64,000 nucleotides of DNA. Source: Halobiforma lacisalsi AJ5. GTDB lineage: Archaea; Halobacteriota; Halobacteria; Halobacteriales; Natrialbaceae. Numbering within the stretch: position 1 is the first letter of the stretch; every line of letters begins with the position of its first letter. The translations under genes were made by a program, and so were the position numbers. The notes below the pieces were generated by a model. The model saw only the letters and a program-made list of their open reading frames with translations. It was not told the origin of the DNA and did no database searches. Shown here piece by piece: positions 33,312-43,046 of the stretch. The DNA is taken from NCBI RefSeq assembly GCF_000226975.2, contig NZ_CP019285.1, positions 3,534,001 through 3,598,000 on the forward strand, given 5' to 3'.

Positions 33312-34370
33312 ATGGAACGGGAACGGATCGGAGTCGTGGGCGCGGGTGCGGCCGCCGCGGCCGCGACGTACGTACTCTCGGAGACGGTCGACGACGCGAC
33401 GGTGACGGTACTCGAGAAGTCCGGCGGCCTCTGTGGCCGGGCGGCGACGCGCCGTCGCGACGGTATCGTTTACGACTACGGGGCAAACTACGTCAAGTCG
33501 GACGACCAGCGGGTGGCGGACCTGCTCACCGAGACGCTCGAGACGGAGGGGCTCGTCGAGATCGAGGAGCCGATCTGGACGTTCGACCGCGACGGCGAGG
33601 TCTCCCCGGGGCGGGAGAGCGACGAGCACAAGTGGACCTACCGACGCGGGCTGACCCAGATCGCCAAACGGCTGTTCGCCCGAACGGACGCGGAGGTTCA
33701 CCGGCGCACGCGCGTGGAGCGCATCAGTCGGGACGGCGGCGTCTGGCGACTCGAGGACGCGGCCGGCGAGGTCTGGGGGCCGTTCGACCGCCTTCTACTC
33801 AACCCGCCTGCCCCCCAGACGGCCGACCTCGTTCGGTCCGCCGGCTGGGCGTCCGACGACCTTCGGGAGACGCTCGTCGACGCGATCGAGGCCGTCCCCT
33901 ACCGGACGGTCTGGACCGGTATCTTTCACTACCCGTTCGAACTCGAGGTCCCCTACTACGCGTTGATCAATACCGACAAGGAACACGAGGTGGGCTGGAT
34001 CGCCCGCGAGGAGTGCAAACCCGGCCACGTTCCCGACGGCGAGTCGGTACTGGTCGTCCAGGCGGGCCACGAGTGGTCCCGGGATCGATACGACGAATCG
34101 CCAGACCGGAACCTCGCGGAACTGGCCGACGTGGCGACCGACCTGCTCGAGGACGAGCGGCTGACGGAACCGGACTGGACGGACCACCAGGGCTGGCGGT
34201 ACGCGCTCCCCGAGGGGAGCGCGACGACCGGACCGCTCCGGAGTGCCGAGCGGGAGGGGCTGTACTGTCTGGGCGACTGGGTGACGGGGGAAGGCCGGAT
34301 CCACGCCGCTCTGCGGAACGGACTCGAGGTCGGCGAGCGGATCGCGCTCGATCGCGGGCCCAACGCGTAA
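33312..34370 (+). CDS. FAD/NAD(P)-dependent amine-oxidase-like oxidoreductase
   Basis: 352 aa from the ATG at 33312. The N-terminal dinucleotide fold has VVGAGAAAAAATYVL, then VTVLEKSGGLCGRAATRR, the FAD-binding pattern of the renalase/protoporphyrinogen-oxidase-like group. The C-terminus REGLYCLGDWVTGEGRIHAA closes the FAD site. The substrate cannot be told from sequence. It is monocistronic, with a palindrome over its promoter. The ATG is preferred over an upstream in-frame GTG-type extension because that would cover the regulatory palindrome. Confidence 0.8.
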   Translation: MERERIGVVGAGAAAAAATYVLSETVDDATVTVLEKSGGLCGRAATRRRDGIVYDYGANYVKSDDQRVADLLTETLETEGLVEIEEPIWTFDRDGEVSPGRESDEHKWTYRRGLTQIAKRLFARTDAEVHRRTRVERISRDGGVWRLEDAAGEVWGPFDRLLLNPPAPQTADLVRSAGWASDDLRETLVDAIEAVPYRTVWTGIFHYPFELEVPYYALINTDKEHEVGWIAREECKPGHVPDGESVLVVQAGHEWSRDRYDESPDRNLAELADVATDLLEDERLTEPDWTDHQGWRYALPEGSATTGPLRSAEREGLYCLGDWVTGEGRIHAALRNGLEVGERIALDRGPNA

Positions 34371-34461
34371 CCACCCGAAAATGAAAACCCGCGAGCGACA
34401 GGAGTCGACGGGTTCGGGGGAAACCAGTAGGTTGATAACGACTAAATGAAACCCCTCCCAC

Positions 34462-35751
34462 ATGTTTGGCCCTCTACGGCGTATCGTCGAGCGAATCGGG
34501 TACCTCTCCACGGTCGTGTTGGTCCTGTCGATCGGCGGCTACCGGGGAGTGCAGACGGAGATCGTGGCGTTCGACCTCCGCTGGCTGGCAGTCCGCATCA
34601 TCACGATCGACGCGGTCACCGCGACGCTGCTCTTCTCGCTTCTCGTGACGGTCAGCGGCGTGATGCTCGCCCGCGAGGTGTACCGGGAGGTTGATTCCGA
34701 CGACCGGCTCCTCGACGGACCCCGCGTCGCCGCCGTCGTCCCCGCCTACCGGGACGCCGACGTCGTCGGCGAGAGCGTCGAGACGCTGCTCGAGTCGAAC
34801 TATCGGAACCTCGAAATCGTCGTCGTCGGCGAACCCGGCGACGAAGCGACGCTATCTGCGGCCCAAGAGTATACCCGCTACCCGAACGTGCGCGTGCTCG
34901 AGAACCGCTGTCCCGGCTCGAAGGCCCGCGCGATCAACGATGCCGTCGACCGGCTGGAAACCGATTACTTCGCGACGTTTGACGTCGACGAGCGGATCGA
35001 TCCCGACTTCATCCCACGGGCGATGTACGACCTCGTCGAACGGGACGTCGACGTTTTCCAGGCCCGTCGCGTCCCGCGCGTAACTGGGCCCGTCGAGGCG
35101 CTGGCTTACTGCGAGCGGCTCCTGTTTCACGCCGGCTACAAACTGGTCGAACCGCTCGGGTTCACGTACTGTCGTAGCTCCTCGTCGGCGTTCACCCGCG
35201 AGGCCTTTCGAGCCGTCGACGGACTCGACGATCTGCTGACCGAGGACATCGACTTCGCTCACAAGTGCTACCGTGAGGGGCTGACCGTCCACCAATCGCG
35301 GAACCTGACCAACGAGATGGAAGCCCCGCACACGCTCCGTGATCTGTGGCACCAGCGCAAACGCTGGCGGCTGGGCCACATCGAGGTGTTCGTCAAGGCC
35401 GTCACGGGCGGCTACGACCGCGGCGGCCTCCGGGGCAAACTCTCGACGATGCGGATCGTCACCAGTCTCGCCGCCAGCGTTTTCCTCGTGGCCTTCACCG
35501 CGAAGGTGGCCGTCCTGTTCATGGCGGACCTCGAGACCTTCTTCCTGCTGCCGTTCGCGGCCATCGCGGTGACCGTCCTTCCAGTTCTCGTTCGCGACTA
35601 CCGGACGGGACACGTCGCCGAACTCTCGCCGGGACTGGCGCTGGTACCGCTCGTGTATCCCGGATTCGGCCTGCTGACGATCCGGTGTGCCTACGAGTAC
35701 GTCCTTAGCTGGGACGGCGAGTGGTACCGGGTCGACAAGTCCGGTGCGTGA
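34462..35751 (+). CDS. Membrane-bound family 2 glycosyltransferase
   Basis: 429 aa. Two N-terminal spans are followed by a GT-A domain: VVPAYRDADVVGESVETLL (nucleotide-sugar site), ATFDVDERIDPDF (DxD), LTEDIDFAHKC (acceptor acid) and HQRKRWRLGH (QxxRW, typical of processive or polymer-forming GT2 enzymes). Two or more C-terminal spans complete it (VFLVAFTAKVAVLFMADL, LPFAAIAVTVLPVL). It probably builds a surface glycan from a nucleotide sugar. The donor sugar is unknown. An IS4-type element lies about 150 bp downstream. Confidence 0.85.
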   Translation: MFGPLRRIVERIGYLSTVVLVLSIGGYRGVQTEIVAFDLRWLAVRIITIDAVTATLLFSLLVTVSGVMLAREVYREVDSDDRLLDGPRVAAVVPAYRDADVVGESVETLLESNYRNLEIVVVGEPGDEATLSAAQEYTRYPNVRVLENRCPGSKARAINDAVDRLETDYFATFDVDERIDPDFIPRAMYDLVERDVDVFQARRVPRVTGPVEALAYCERLLFHAGYKLVEPLGFTYCRSSSSAFTREAFRAVDGLDDLLTEDIDFAHKCYREGLTVHQSRNLTNEMEAPHTLRDLWHQRKRWRLGHIEVFVKAVTGGYDRGGLRGKLSTMRIVTSLAASVFLVAFTAKVAVLFMADLETFFLLPFAAIAVTVLPVLVRDYRTGHVAELSPGLALVPLVYPGFGLLTIRCAYEYVLSWDGEWYRVDKSGA

Positions 35752-35904
35752 CGGCGGCGGGGACGTCGTGTCGTCTCGACTGGTTTCGACTTGGCGTGTC
35801 CCGTCTCGTTGCGCCTCATTTCGACTTGTCTCGTCTCGTTGCGTCTCGATACCGCTCGTCAGCGTCGACCTGCGCTCGGCTCGAGACCGACCCGGTAGTC
35901 GGTC

Positions 35905-37545
35905 CATTCGTTCTAGTTTAGCCATTCGTTCTAGTTTAGCAGAGTGTAGCGCCGTCTGACTAGATATCGTTGTGACTACCAGTCAGAGAAATCCGGTGGA
36001 TAGTGTGACCTACTCCCCACCGGATTCAGTGATTGTTGATCGGATTCAAAGAGCGTTTCCCTCCGATGAGTTGCGCGAGCGCGCTCGCGCAACGAATCTC
36101 GTAGAGCGTGAACGGAAATTCGACGCTGTTGCGCTGTTCTACACGCTTTCACTCGGCTTCGCTGCTGGATCAGACCGATCTATTCAGGCCTTTCTCGAAC
36201 GATTCGTCGAGATGGCTGACTGTGACGAACTCTCCTATGCAACCTTCCACGGGTGGTTCTCTCCACCGTTCGTTGCACTCCTTCGAGAGATTCTCGATGA
36301 CGCCATCGAGAATCTCGATACCAGAAGTGCCGACCTTAGCGGACGTCTCGAACGGTTTCGAGACGTCCTCATCGTCGATGGGAGCATTGTGTCTCTCTAT
36401 CAAGATGCTGCAGATGTGTACGCTGCAACCGGTGACGATCAGGCTGGTCTGAAACTTCACCTAACAGAATCACTCTCAACTGGCCTTCCGGCACGGTACC
36501 AGACAACTGACGCTAAAACCCAAGAACGGAGCCAGCTACCCACCGGCGAGTGGGTAGCTGGCGCACTTATCCTGCTTGATCTCGGCTTCTACGACTTCTG
36601 GTTGTTCGACCGCATTGACCAGAATAACGGCTGGTTCGTCTCCCGTGTGAAGGACGACGCAAACTTCGAGATCGTCGAAGAGCTCCGGACGTGGCGGGGC
36701 AACAGTATCCCGCTCGAAGGAGAGTCGCTGCAGGACGTCCTTGACGACCTGCAGCGACAGGAAATCGATGTTCGCATTACCCTCTCGTTCGAGCGAAAGC
36801 GAGGGTCGTCCACCAGCCCGCCCCGAACGTTCCGGTTGGTTGGTGTTTGGAACGAGGACACTGAGGAGTACCACCTCTATCTGACGAATCTCTCGAAAGA
36901 CGACTATAGCGCGCCCGATATCGCACAGCTCTATCGGGCGCGCTGGGAGATCGAATTGCTATTCAAGGAACTGAAATCGCGCTTCGGACTTGACGAGATC
37001 AACACGACCGATCCGTACATCATCGAGGCGCTGGTCATCATGGCCGCGATCTCACTGCTGATGAGCCGTGTTATCGTCGATGAACTCCAGAAACTAGACA
37101 GAAAACAACAGGAAAGCGCCGACGACGCCGCAGCGTCGTCGCCGCAACTCCCTCGTCGGCGATGTTCTCACGCTGTCGAACGCCACGCACACCTGATCCA
37201 GTTGTATGTGATGCTCGATTTAGGGTACGAACTCCCGGATTTAGATGAGTTGTTGTTATGGGCGTCACGTGATCCAAATCCGCATCGTCCGAGATTACGT
37301 GATCAGGTTAAGTCAGGCGAGTTCTGGTAACGAACTCGCCTGACGACCGGGGAACCCCCTGTCTCAATAGCGGCAGCTCTGGAACGGCGACGCACTCACA
37401 GCCGTGAGTGCGCCGCCTCAAAGGTATCACACGACGAATCCGTGACTGCCTGTTCCAGCGACCCACTCTCCTGAGCCAGTCCACTCCAATTTGGTATAGT
37501 CTCTGCTGAGATCCTGCTTCACCCCGTCGCTAAACTAGAACAGAT
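35905..37545 (+). mobile_element. IS4-family (ISH8-type) element with 11-bp target duplication
   Basis: The left end CATTCGTTCTAGTTTAGC occurs twice in tandem (35905-35922, 35923-35940). The right end is its imperfect inverted copy (ATCTGTTCTAGTTTAGC on the complement), ending at 37545. The 11-bp GGTAGTCGGTC lies at 35894-35904 and 37546-37556 as the target duplication. One transposase gene is present. The insertion lies in the 3' end of the M24 peptidase gene, whose stop codon now comes from the element's terminal repeat. Confidence 0.88.
35972..37330 (+). CDS. IS4-family transposase (ISH8-like)
   Basis: 452 aa from a GTG at 35972, full length. DVLIVDGSIVSLYQDA provides the first Asp, ALILLDLGFYDFWLFD the second, and YRARWEIELLFKELKS the Y-(2)-R-(3)-E-(6)-K signature of IS4 enzymes. 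The N-terminal helical domain is complete. No stop or frameshift, so it is probably functional. A 25-residue low-complexity Ala/Ser/Arg segment lies near the C-terminus. Confidence 0.92.
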   Translation: MTTSQRNPVDSVTYSPPDSVIVDRIQRAFPSDELRERARATNLVERERKFDAVALFYTLSLGFAAGSDRSIQAFLERFVEMADCDELSYATFHGWFSPPFVALLREILDDAIENLDTRSADLSGRLERFRDVLIVDGSIVSLYQDAADVYAATGDDQAGLKLHLTESLSTGLPARYQTTDAKTQERSQLPTGEWVAGALILLDLGFYDFWLFDRIDQNNGWFVSRVKDDANFEIVEELRTWRGNSIPLEGESLQDVLDDLQRQEIDVRITLSFERKRGSSTSPPRTFRLVGVWNEDTEEYHLYLTNLSKDDYSAPDIAQLYRARWEIELLFKELKSRFGLDEINTTDPYIIEALVIMAAISLLMSRVIVDELQKLDRKQQESADDAAASSPQLPRRRCSHAVERHAHLIQLYVMLDLGYELPDLDELLLWASRDPNPHRPRLRDQVKSGEFW

Positions 37546-38713
37546 GGTAGTCGGTCAGGTTCTCGTACCCGTCCTCGGTGACGACCACCAGGTCCTCGAT
37601 ACGGACGCCGCCGACCTCGGGGTCGTAGATGCCGGGTTCGATCGAGATCACGTGTCCGACCTCGAGTTCGTCGCCGACGGGGGAGACGCTCGGCTGCTCG
37701 TGGACGTCCAGGCCGACGCCGTGTCCGGTGCTGTGGATAAAGCCCGTCTCGGCGTCGGGGTCGCTGCGAAGCGTGTCGTAGCCGGCCCCCTCGATCACGT
37801 CGCAGGCCGCGTCGTGAACCTCGGCGCCCGTGACGCCGGCCTCGACGGCCTCGAGGGCGGCCTCGTAGGCGTCGCGGGTGACCTCGTACCGCCGGCGAGC
37901 CTCGACGCCAGGCTCACCGCGGGCGAACGTGCGGGTCATGTCGGCGTGGTAGCCCGTTTCCTTGTTCCGGGGGAAGATGTCGATCACGATCAGTTGATCG
38001 GCCTCGAGCGGTCCGCTACCGCGGCTGTGCGGGTCCGCGCCGTCTGCCCCACAGGCGACGATGGTGTCGTCGAGTCCGCAGCCGTGGCGCAACAGTGTGA
38101 CCTCGATCTCCTCTTTGACGCGCTCGCTGGTGAGCGGATCCCCGTCGACGAGGAGTGTCCCGTCGTCGGCCACGTCGGCCTCGGCGATCAGTTCCTCGGC
38201 GCGGGCCATCGCGGCCTCGTTGGCCCGCTGGCTCGCTCGGATCGCCTCGAGTTCCGCCTCGCTTTTGACCGCCCGGATCTCCTCGACGATCCCCTCGGAC
38301 TCGAGGACCACGTCGATCCCCTGCTCGCGGAGGCCGTCCGCGGTCCCCGTCGGGAGGGTTCGCGGGACCGAGACCGAGTCGACGCCGTGGTCCTCGAGGA
38401 AGGCGGCGACGGTTCGAGCCTTCCCCTCGTGTGCGCCGTGTTCGGCCACGAGTTCGGTGTAGTCGTACTCGGACCGCCGTGTGACGGTGTCGGCGGCCGA
38501 CTCGTCCGTTGCGCGGCCGTACTCCAGTCCGGAGACGAGCAGGTGGATCGCGTCGTCGGTGACGAGCGTCTGGAACGGGTCGGGCGCGGTGAAGCCGGAA
38601 ACGTACCGCTGGTCGGAGTCGTCGCCGTCGGCGTCGACGAGATAGGCGTCGACGCCGGCGTCCTCGAGGTGCTCCCTGAGCGGGGAGAGGTCGACGGCTG
38701 CTTCGACTGTCAT
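37535..38713 (-). CDS. M24-family Xaa-Pro-type peptidase with IS-altered C-terminus
   Basis: 392 aa from the ATG at 38713 (MTVEAAVDLSPLREHL). The creatinase N-domain is followed by the pita-bread metallopeptidase domain. Metal ligands are visible in order: VIDIFPRNKETGYHADMTRT (Asp pair), GFIHSTGHGVGLDVHE (His), ISIEPGIY and GVRIEDLVVV (Glu). The last residues HLF and the TAG stop are encoded by the right terminal repeat of the inserted IS. Reading the left flank after removing the IS gives RVGLEPSAGRR instead. Since the catalytic core is intact, activity is probably kept. Confidence 0.88.
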   Translation of the reverse strand: MTVEAAVDLSPLREHLEDAGVDAYLVDADGDDSDQRYVSGFTAPDPFQTLVTDDAIHLLVSGLEYGRATDESAADTVTRRSEYDYTELVAEHGAHEGKARTVAAFLEDHGVDSVSVPRTLPTGTADGLREQGIDVVLESEGIVEEIRAVKSEAELEAIRASQRANEAAMARAEELIAEADVADDGTLLVDGDPLTSERVKEEIEVTLLRHGCGLDDTIVACGADGADPHSRGSGPLEADQLIVIDIFPRNKETGYHADMTRTFARGEPGVEARRRYEVTRDAYEAALEAVEAGVTGAEVHDAACDVIEGAGYDTLRSDPDAETGFIHSTGHGVGLDVHEQPSVSPVGDELEVGHVISIEPGIYDPEVGGVRIEDLVVVTEDGYENLTDYHLF

Positions 38714-38818
38714 GGGAACCACTGCGGTCGGTCTCCACATAATTTCGGGGATTCCGGCACGGTTGGATCCGCGTGACGAATCCCTAAACTTATCAACGAT
38801 CGATATGATCGCACCGGT

Positions 38819-40051
38819 ATGCGCCGTCGCCAGTTCCTCGCCGCGGGCGCGGCCGGACTCGCCGGTTGCGTCGCGGTCCCCGACGCCGACGACTCTCCCT
38901 CCGAGGACGAGCCCCCCTCGAGCGAGGAACTCCTCCAGGAGGCGATCCACACGCGGGTCGGCCTGCGGAGCCTCGAGGCGCGACGAACGATGACGATGGA
39001 GACGCCGGCCGAGACCGCCGAGCGGACGGACCGCATCGTCCAGGAGCCCCCCGGAAAGCAACGGCTCGAGGTGCTCGAATCCGACGACCCCGACACTCCG
39101 CCCGGGACGGTCTCGGTCAGGAGCCTGTCGACGACCTGGGAGTACTACCCGGACGAGGGGATGGTGGCCAAGCGCCATCACCCCAACCGGGTCGTCGCCG
39201 ACCGGACGCGGCTGGTCCTGGAGGACCTGCTCGAGGACTACGACCTGGAGTACGTGGGCGGGACTGGCGACGGAGACGATGAAGGCGACGGCGACGGCGA
39301 CGCCGGCCTCGACACCGTCGACGGCCGCCCCGCCCACCGCATCGACGCGACCCCCGAGACCGCCGAAATCGAGCGATCGATCGACCTGCTCGTCGGCGAG
39401 ACGATCTACCGGATCCCGCTCGAGGAGACGCCGGTCGAGGACCTCGAGGACGTGACCGTCTCGCGGGCGATCTGGATCGACGACGAGCACCGCTACCCGG
39501 TCAAGGAGTGTAACGCGGTCCGGAACGCCGACGGCGAGGTGCTCCACCGGGTGACCGTCACCTACGAGGATCTCGCGATCGACGCGGGCCTCGCGCCGGG
39601 AACCTTCTCGTACGAGCCGCCGGCCGACGCCGAGGTCGTCGAGATCGGTACCGAGCCGGAGGGCGTCTTCGACTCGGTCGCCGCCGCCGAGGCGGCCGCA
39701 CCGTACGACCTTCCCGACCCCGACGTCCCCGATCCGTACGCGCTGGACCGCGTGACGGTCGTGGACAAGGGCGAGGAGTTCGGCACGACGACGACGCTGT
39801 GGTACGTCGACCCCGACCGCACCGAGCGGGACCTGTTCCTCGCGGTCCGGGAGCAGCGGCGGTTCGACGCGGACGTCCTCGAGGAGACGGACCTCGAGTT
39901 CGAGGGCAACCCCGTCTACCGGCGCGACGGACGCATCGAGAGCCTCTTCTGGGACTGTGGCGACCTGAACTACGAGCTCTCGATCCCCGCGGGGCCCGAG
40001 ATGGAAGAAGACTCGCTGTCGGAGATCGCGCCGTCGGTCGGCTGCTCGTAG
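38819..40051 (+). CDS. Tat-exported LolA-like lipoprotein
   Basis: 410 aa. MRRRQFLAAGAAGLAGCVAV is a Tat signal (RRxFL) with the lipobox LAGC, so the mature protein is lipid-anchored outside the cell. The rest resembles the haloarchaeal LolA/outer-membrane-lipoprotein-carrier-like group: a SSEELLQEAIHTRVGLRS helix, WEYYPDEGMVAKR and a second repeat of the fold towards the C-terminus. A GDGDDEGDGDGDAG low-complexity loop sits at about 145-160. A TATA-like CTAAACTTAT about 35 bp before the ATG fits a short leader. Related protein at 61105-61980. Confidence 0.7.
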   Translation: MRRRQFLAAGAAGLAGCVAVPDADDSPSEDEPPSSEELLQEAIHTRVGLRSLEARRTMTMETPAETAERTDRIVQEPPGKQRLEVLESDDPDTPPGTVSVRSLSTTWEYYPDEGMVAKRHHPNRVVADRTRLVLEDLLEDYDLEYVGGTGDGDDEGDGDGDAGLDTVDGRPAHRIDATPETAEIERSIDLLVGETIYRIPLEETPVEDLEDVTVSRAIWIDDEHRYPVKECNAVRNADGEVLHRVTVTYEDLAIDAGLAPGTFSYEPPADAEVVEIGTEPEGVFDSVAAAEAAAPYDLPDPDVPDPYALDRVTVVDKGEEFGTTTTLWYVDPDRTERDLFLAVREQRRFDADVLEETDLEFEGNPVYRRDGRIESLFWDCGDLNYELSIPAGPEMEEDSLSEIAPSVGCS

Positions 40052-40186
40052 GCGTCGGACTGGCCGTCCTCGCACGCCCCGCCCAGACTCGAAGGACGTC
40101 ACCGACTGCCGCGTGCTGCGCGGATCCACCCGAACCGGATCGACGCGGCGTAAGAATCATGACAATACGTTGTTAACGCCGAGACC

Positions 40187-41101
40187 GTGCAGATAGATCC
40201 GTCCGCGGCCGACCTGTTCCTCGACTACGTCGACGACGAGGTATCGCTCGAGCGAGTCTGGGAACACCCGGCCTACGACGTCGCGCGCGAACACGCCTCG
40301 GTGCTCGGCCGGGACCTCGAGCGTGAGGACCTCCGGAAAGCGGTGGCCGGCGAGGAGACGCCGTTCTCGTTCGCCGGCGTCGAGAATCTGCGGGCGAACC
40401 GCGATCGGATCGAGGGGCTGCTGGATCACGTTCGCGCCCGGCAAACGGAATGGGAGGAACGGATCGACCGGAACCTCGAACGCATCGCCCCGGACGCGGA
40501 TACCGCCGACGTGACCCTCTATCTGGGAATCGGCTACGAGTTCGGCATCGGTACCCGAAGCGGGGCCTACGTCGGCCTGAACGAACCGCTGTTCCTGGAA
40601 CGGCCCCGGCAGTTGCTCTACGCGGGGCTCCACGAGTGCTCGCACGTCCTCCACGAGCGGGTACACCGCACCATCGCGGAGTTCGGCTCGACGCCCATGG
40701 AATCCCGATCGGTCCAGTGGCAGGTCTTCAACGCGATCTGTCACGGCGAGGCTTACGCGACGTACGCGCCGCTCGCGGTGCGGGAGGTCGATGGGAACCT
40801 GGGTGCCGGCGACCATCCGATGTGTGAGGACTACCGCGTCCTCGAGGACGACGCGCGGTTGTGCGAACTCGTCGAGGAGTACGATTCGTTCCGCGAACGG
40901 CTCCGAACGGACTCGGTCCCGCGGGAGACGCTGTTCGAGCGCATGTTCGCCGAACCGCGGCTCCCGTACCGGGTCGGCTGCGCCCTGCTCGTCGGCCTCG
41001 AGGAGCGGCGGGGGCTCGAGGCGGTCCGGGAGGAGTTCACCCGCGACCCGGTGGAGTTTTTCGAGGCGTACGACTCGATACTCGATCGGTATCGGTTCTG
41101 A
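40187..41101 (+). CDS. HExxH zinc metalloprotease-like protein
   Basis: 304 aa from a GTG at 40187. LHECSHVLHER carries the HExxH zinc motif (His-Glu-Cys-Ser-His) at about residue 151, and FNAICHGEAYATY about 35 residues later offers the third ligand Glu, as in gluzincins. It has no signal peptide or membrane span, so it is cytoplasmic. The family is not named with confidence; it looks like the DUF2268/DUF5700 group. A strong GC hairpin follows directly after the stop. Confidence 0.65.
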   Translation: MQIDPSAADLFLDYVDDEVSLERVWEHPAYDVAREHASVLGRDLEREDLRKAVAGEETPFSFAGVENLRANRDRIEGLLDHVRARQTEWEERIDRNLERIAPDADTADVTLYLGIGYEFGIGTRSGAYVGLNEPLFLERPRQLLYAGLHECSHVLHERVHRTIAEFGSTPMESRSVQWQVFNAICHGEAYATYAPLAVREVDGNLGAGDHPMCEDYRVLEDDARLCELVEEYDSFRERLRTDSVPRETLFERMFAEPRLPYRVGCALLVGLEERRGLEAVREEFTRDPVEFFEAYDSILDRYRF

Positions 41102-41102
41102 A

Positions 41103-41132
41103 CCCGGGCCCGGGGCCGAGCCCGGGCCCGGG
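41103..41132. terminator. 30-bp GC hairpin between convergent genes
   Basis: CCCGGGCCCGGG is present at 41103-41114 and again at 41121-41132, separated by GCCGAG. Each copy is self-complementary and the two pair perfectly, giving a 12-bp all-GC stem. It begins one base after the metalloprotease stop and lies before the 3' end of the convergent cupin gene, so it may serve as a bidirectional barrier. Haloarchaeal terminators are usually T-rich, so this role is uncertain. Confidence 0.4.
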
Positions 41133-41155
41133 ACCGATCGCAGTCCGCGGTCGGC

Positions 41156-41476
41156 CTACGGCGCGCCCATCAGGACGAACCGGCTCTCGGTATCGCCGCC
41201 GTGGATCTTGCGCGTCGCGTCCGGAGCGATCCTGACGGCGTCGCCCTCGCTCATCTCGATCTCGTCGCCCTCGACGGTGACCGTGGCTTCGCCCACCGTC
41301 AGGACGTACACTTCCTCGTGACCCTCGTCGCCGTGGTCATGGGGCTTCCCCTCCCAGCCGGGGTCGCACTCGAGGACGGTCACGCCCAGGTTCTCGCAGT
41401 CGAGTTCGTCGCGCAGGAAGTGCATCCCGCCCCGGTCGTCGACGTCGCGGTAGTTGACGGTCGTGTAGTCGGACAT
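41156..41476 (-). CDS. Cupin-domain protein
   Basis: 106 aa from the ATG at 41476 ([17 protein letters not shown]). Cupin motif 1 is [19 protein letters not shown] (metal-binding His-x-His...Glu with a further His), and motif 2 is [20 protein letters not shown], with the fourth His. This is a single small beta-barrel of typical size; the metal and substrate cannot be inferred. It is transcribed towards the metalloprotease gene and stands alone. Confidence 0.85.
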   Translation of the reverse strand: MSDYTTVNYRDVDDRGGMHFLRDELDCENLGVTVLECDPGWEGKPHDHGDEGHEEVYVLTVGEATVTVEGDEIEMSEGDAVRIAPDATRKIHGGDTESRFVLMGAP

Positions 41477-41616
41477 CACGGGATCCTGCCGACGGAGCGC
41501 ATATTAAGCGTTGGTGGGGTCGCTTTCGTTCGGCGCGTCCGGTCGGCGAATCCGTTCCCGTCCCAATTTTCCCCCGGACCGGTATCGGTATAGGCACGCC
41601 GACCCACACCGCGAGC

Positions 41617-42936
41617 ATGAACGTCACCATCTCGCCCTCGCGCGTTCGAGGAACGGTCAGGGCACCGCCGTCGAAGAGCTACACCCACCGGGCGATCCTC
41701 GCCGCCGGCTACGCCGACGGCGCGACCGTACGGGACGCGCTCTGGAGCGCCGACACGCGTGCCACGGCCGGTGCCGTCGACCGCTTCGGCGGGGACGTCG
41801 AGCGACTCGAGGCGGAAAGCGACGGCGGTACGGCCGCCCTCGAGATCGACGGCTTCGCCGGCCGCCCGGGCGTGCCCGCCGACGTCATCGACTGCGGAAA
41901 CAGCGGGACGACGATGCGGCTGGTGACCGCGGCCGCCGCGCTCGCCGACGGAACCTCGGTGCTCACGGGCGACGAGTCGCTGCGCTCGCGGCCGCAGGGG
42001 CCGCTGCTCGAAGCCCTCGCCGACCTCGGAGCGGAGGCCGAGAGCACTCGCGGAAACGGGCAGGCCCCGCTGGTGGTCACGGGACCGCTGGCGGGCGGCG
42101 AGGTGTCGATCCCCGGCGACGTCTCCTCACAGTACATCACGGCGCTGCTGATGGCCGGCGCGGTGACCGACGAGGGGATCGAGATCGACCTCGAGACGGA
42201 ACTCAAGTCCGCGCCCTACGTCGACATCACGCTCGAGGTGCTCGAGGCGTTCGGCGTCGACGCGCGCCGTACCGAGGACGGGTTCGCCGTCGACGGTGGC
42301 CAGACCTACTCGCCCGCGGGCAGCGAGTACGCCGTTCCGGGTGACTTCTCGTCGATCTCCTACCCGCTGGCGGCCGGCGCGATCGCCGGCGACGAGGGAC
42401 TGCGCATCGAGGGTGCCCACCCCAGCGCCCAGGGCGACACCGCCATCGTCGAGATCGTCGACCGGATGGGGGCCGACGTGACCTGGGACCGCGAGGAGGG
42501 CGCGATCGAGGTCGCCGCCGCCCCGCTCGAGGGGATCGAGGTCTCGGTCGAGGACACGCCGGACCTGCTGCCGACGATCGCGACGCTGGGCGCGGTCGCC
42601 GACGGCGACACGACGATCGCGAATGCCGAGCACGTCCGCTACAAGGAGACCGACCGCGTGAGCGCGATGGCCGAGGAACTCGGGAAACTCGGGGTCGAGA
42701 CCACCGAGGAGCAGGACTCGCTGACGGTCCACGGCGGCGAGTCGGCCCTCGAGGGCGCGACCGTCGAGGGCCGCGACGACCACCGGGTCATCATGGCCCT
42801 CGCGCTCGCGGGGCTCGTCGCGGAGGGCGAGACGACGATCCGGGGCGCGGACCACGTCGACGTCTCCTTCCCCGGGTTCTTCGACGTCCTCGAGGGAGCG
42901 GGGGTCGACCTCGAGTCCGACCTCGACCGGCGATAG
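41617..42936 (+). CDS. aroA: 3-phosphoshikimate 1-carboxyvinyltransferase (EPSP synthase)
   Basis: 439 aa, full length. [19 protein letters not shown] (N-terminal Lys/Ser substrate site), [14 protein letters not shown] (signature 1), [28 protein letters not shown] and [19 protein letters not shown] (signature 2) are all present. It joins shikimate-3-phosphate with PEP on the way to chorismate. The other shikimate-linked gene in the window is tyrA; the two are not adjacent. Monocistronic, with a leader of about 25 bp. Confidence 0.96.
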   Translation: MNVTISPSRVRGTVRAPPSKSYTHRAILAAGYADGATVRDALWSADTRATAGAVDRFGGDVERLEAESDGGTAALEIDGFAGRPGVPADVIDCGNSGTTMRLVTAAAALADGTSVLTGDESLRSRPQGPLLEALADLGAEAESTRGNGQAPLVVTGPLAGGEVSIPGDVSSQYITALLMAGAVTDEGIEIDLETELKSAPYVDITLEVLEAFGVDARRTEDGFAVDGGQTYSPAGSEYAVPGDFSSISYPLAAGAIAGDEGLRIEGAHPSAQGDTAIVEIVDRMGADVTWDREEGAIEVAAAPLEGIEVSVEDTPDLLPTIATLGAVADGDTTIANAEHVRYKETDRVSAMAEELGKLGVETTEEQDSLTVHGGESALEGATVEGRDDHRVIMALALAGLVAEGETTIRGADHVDVSFPGFFDVLEGAGVDLESDLDRR

Positions 42937-43046
42937 CGCGGTCCCGGCTGAACCCGATACGGCCGGTAGCCTCGACCCCGAGCGGGATTTCGACGCCGGG
43001 GGAATCGTCACCACGCTTCAAGTGCATCTCGGACGAACGCCCGGGT

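Noticed and set aside
37535-40129. 864-residue version of the M24 peptidase
   Set aside because: The extra N-terminal 470 residues are antisense to the lipoprotein gene; homologous start is the ATG at 38713.
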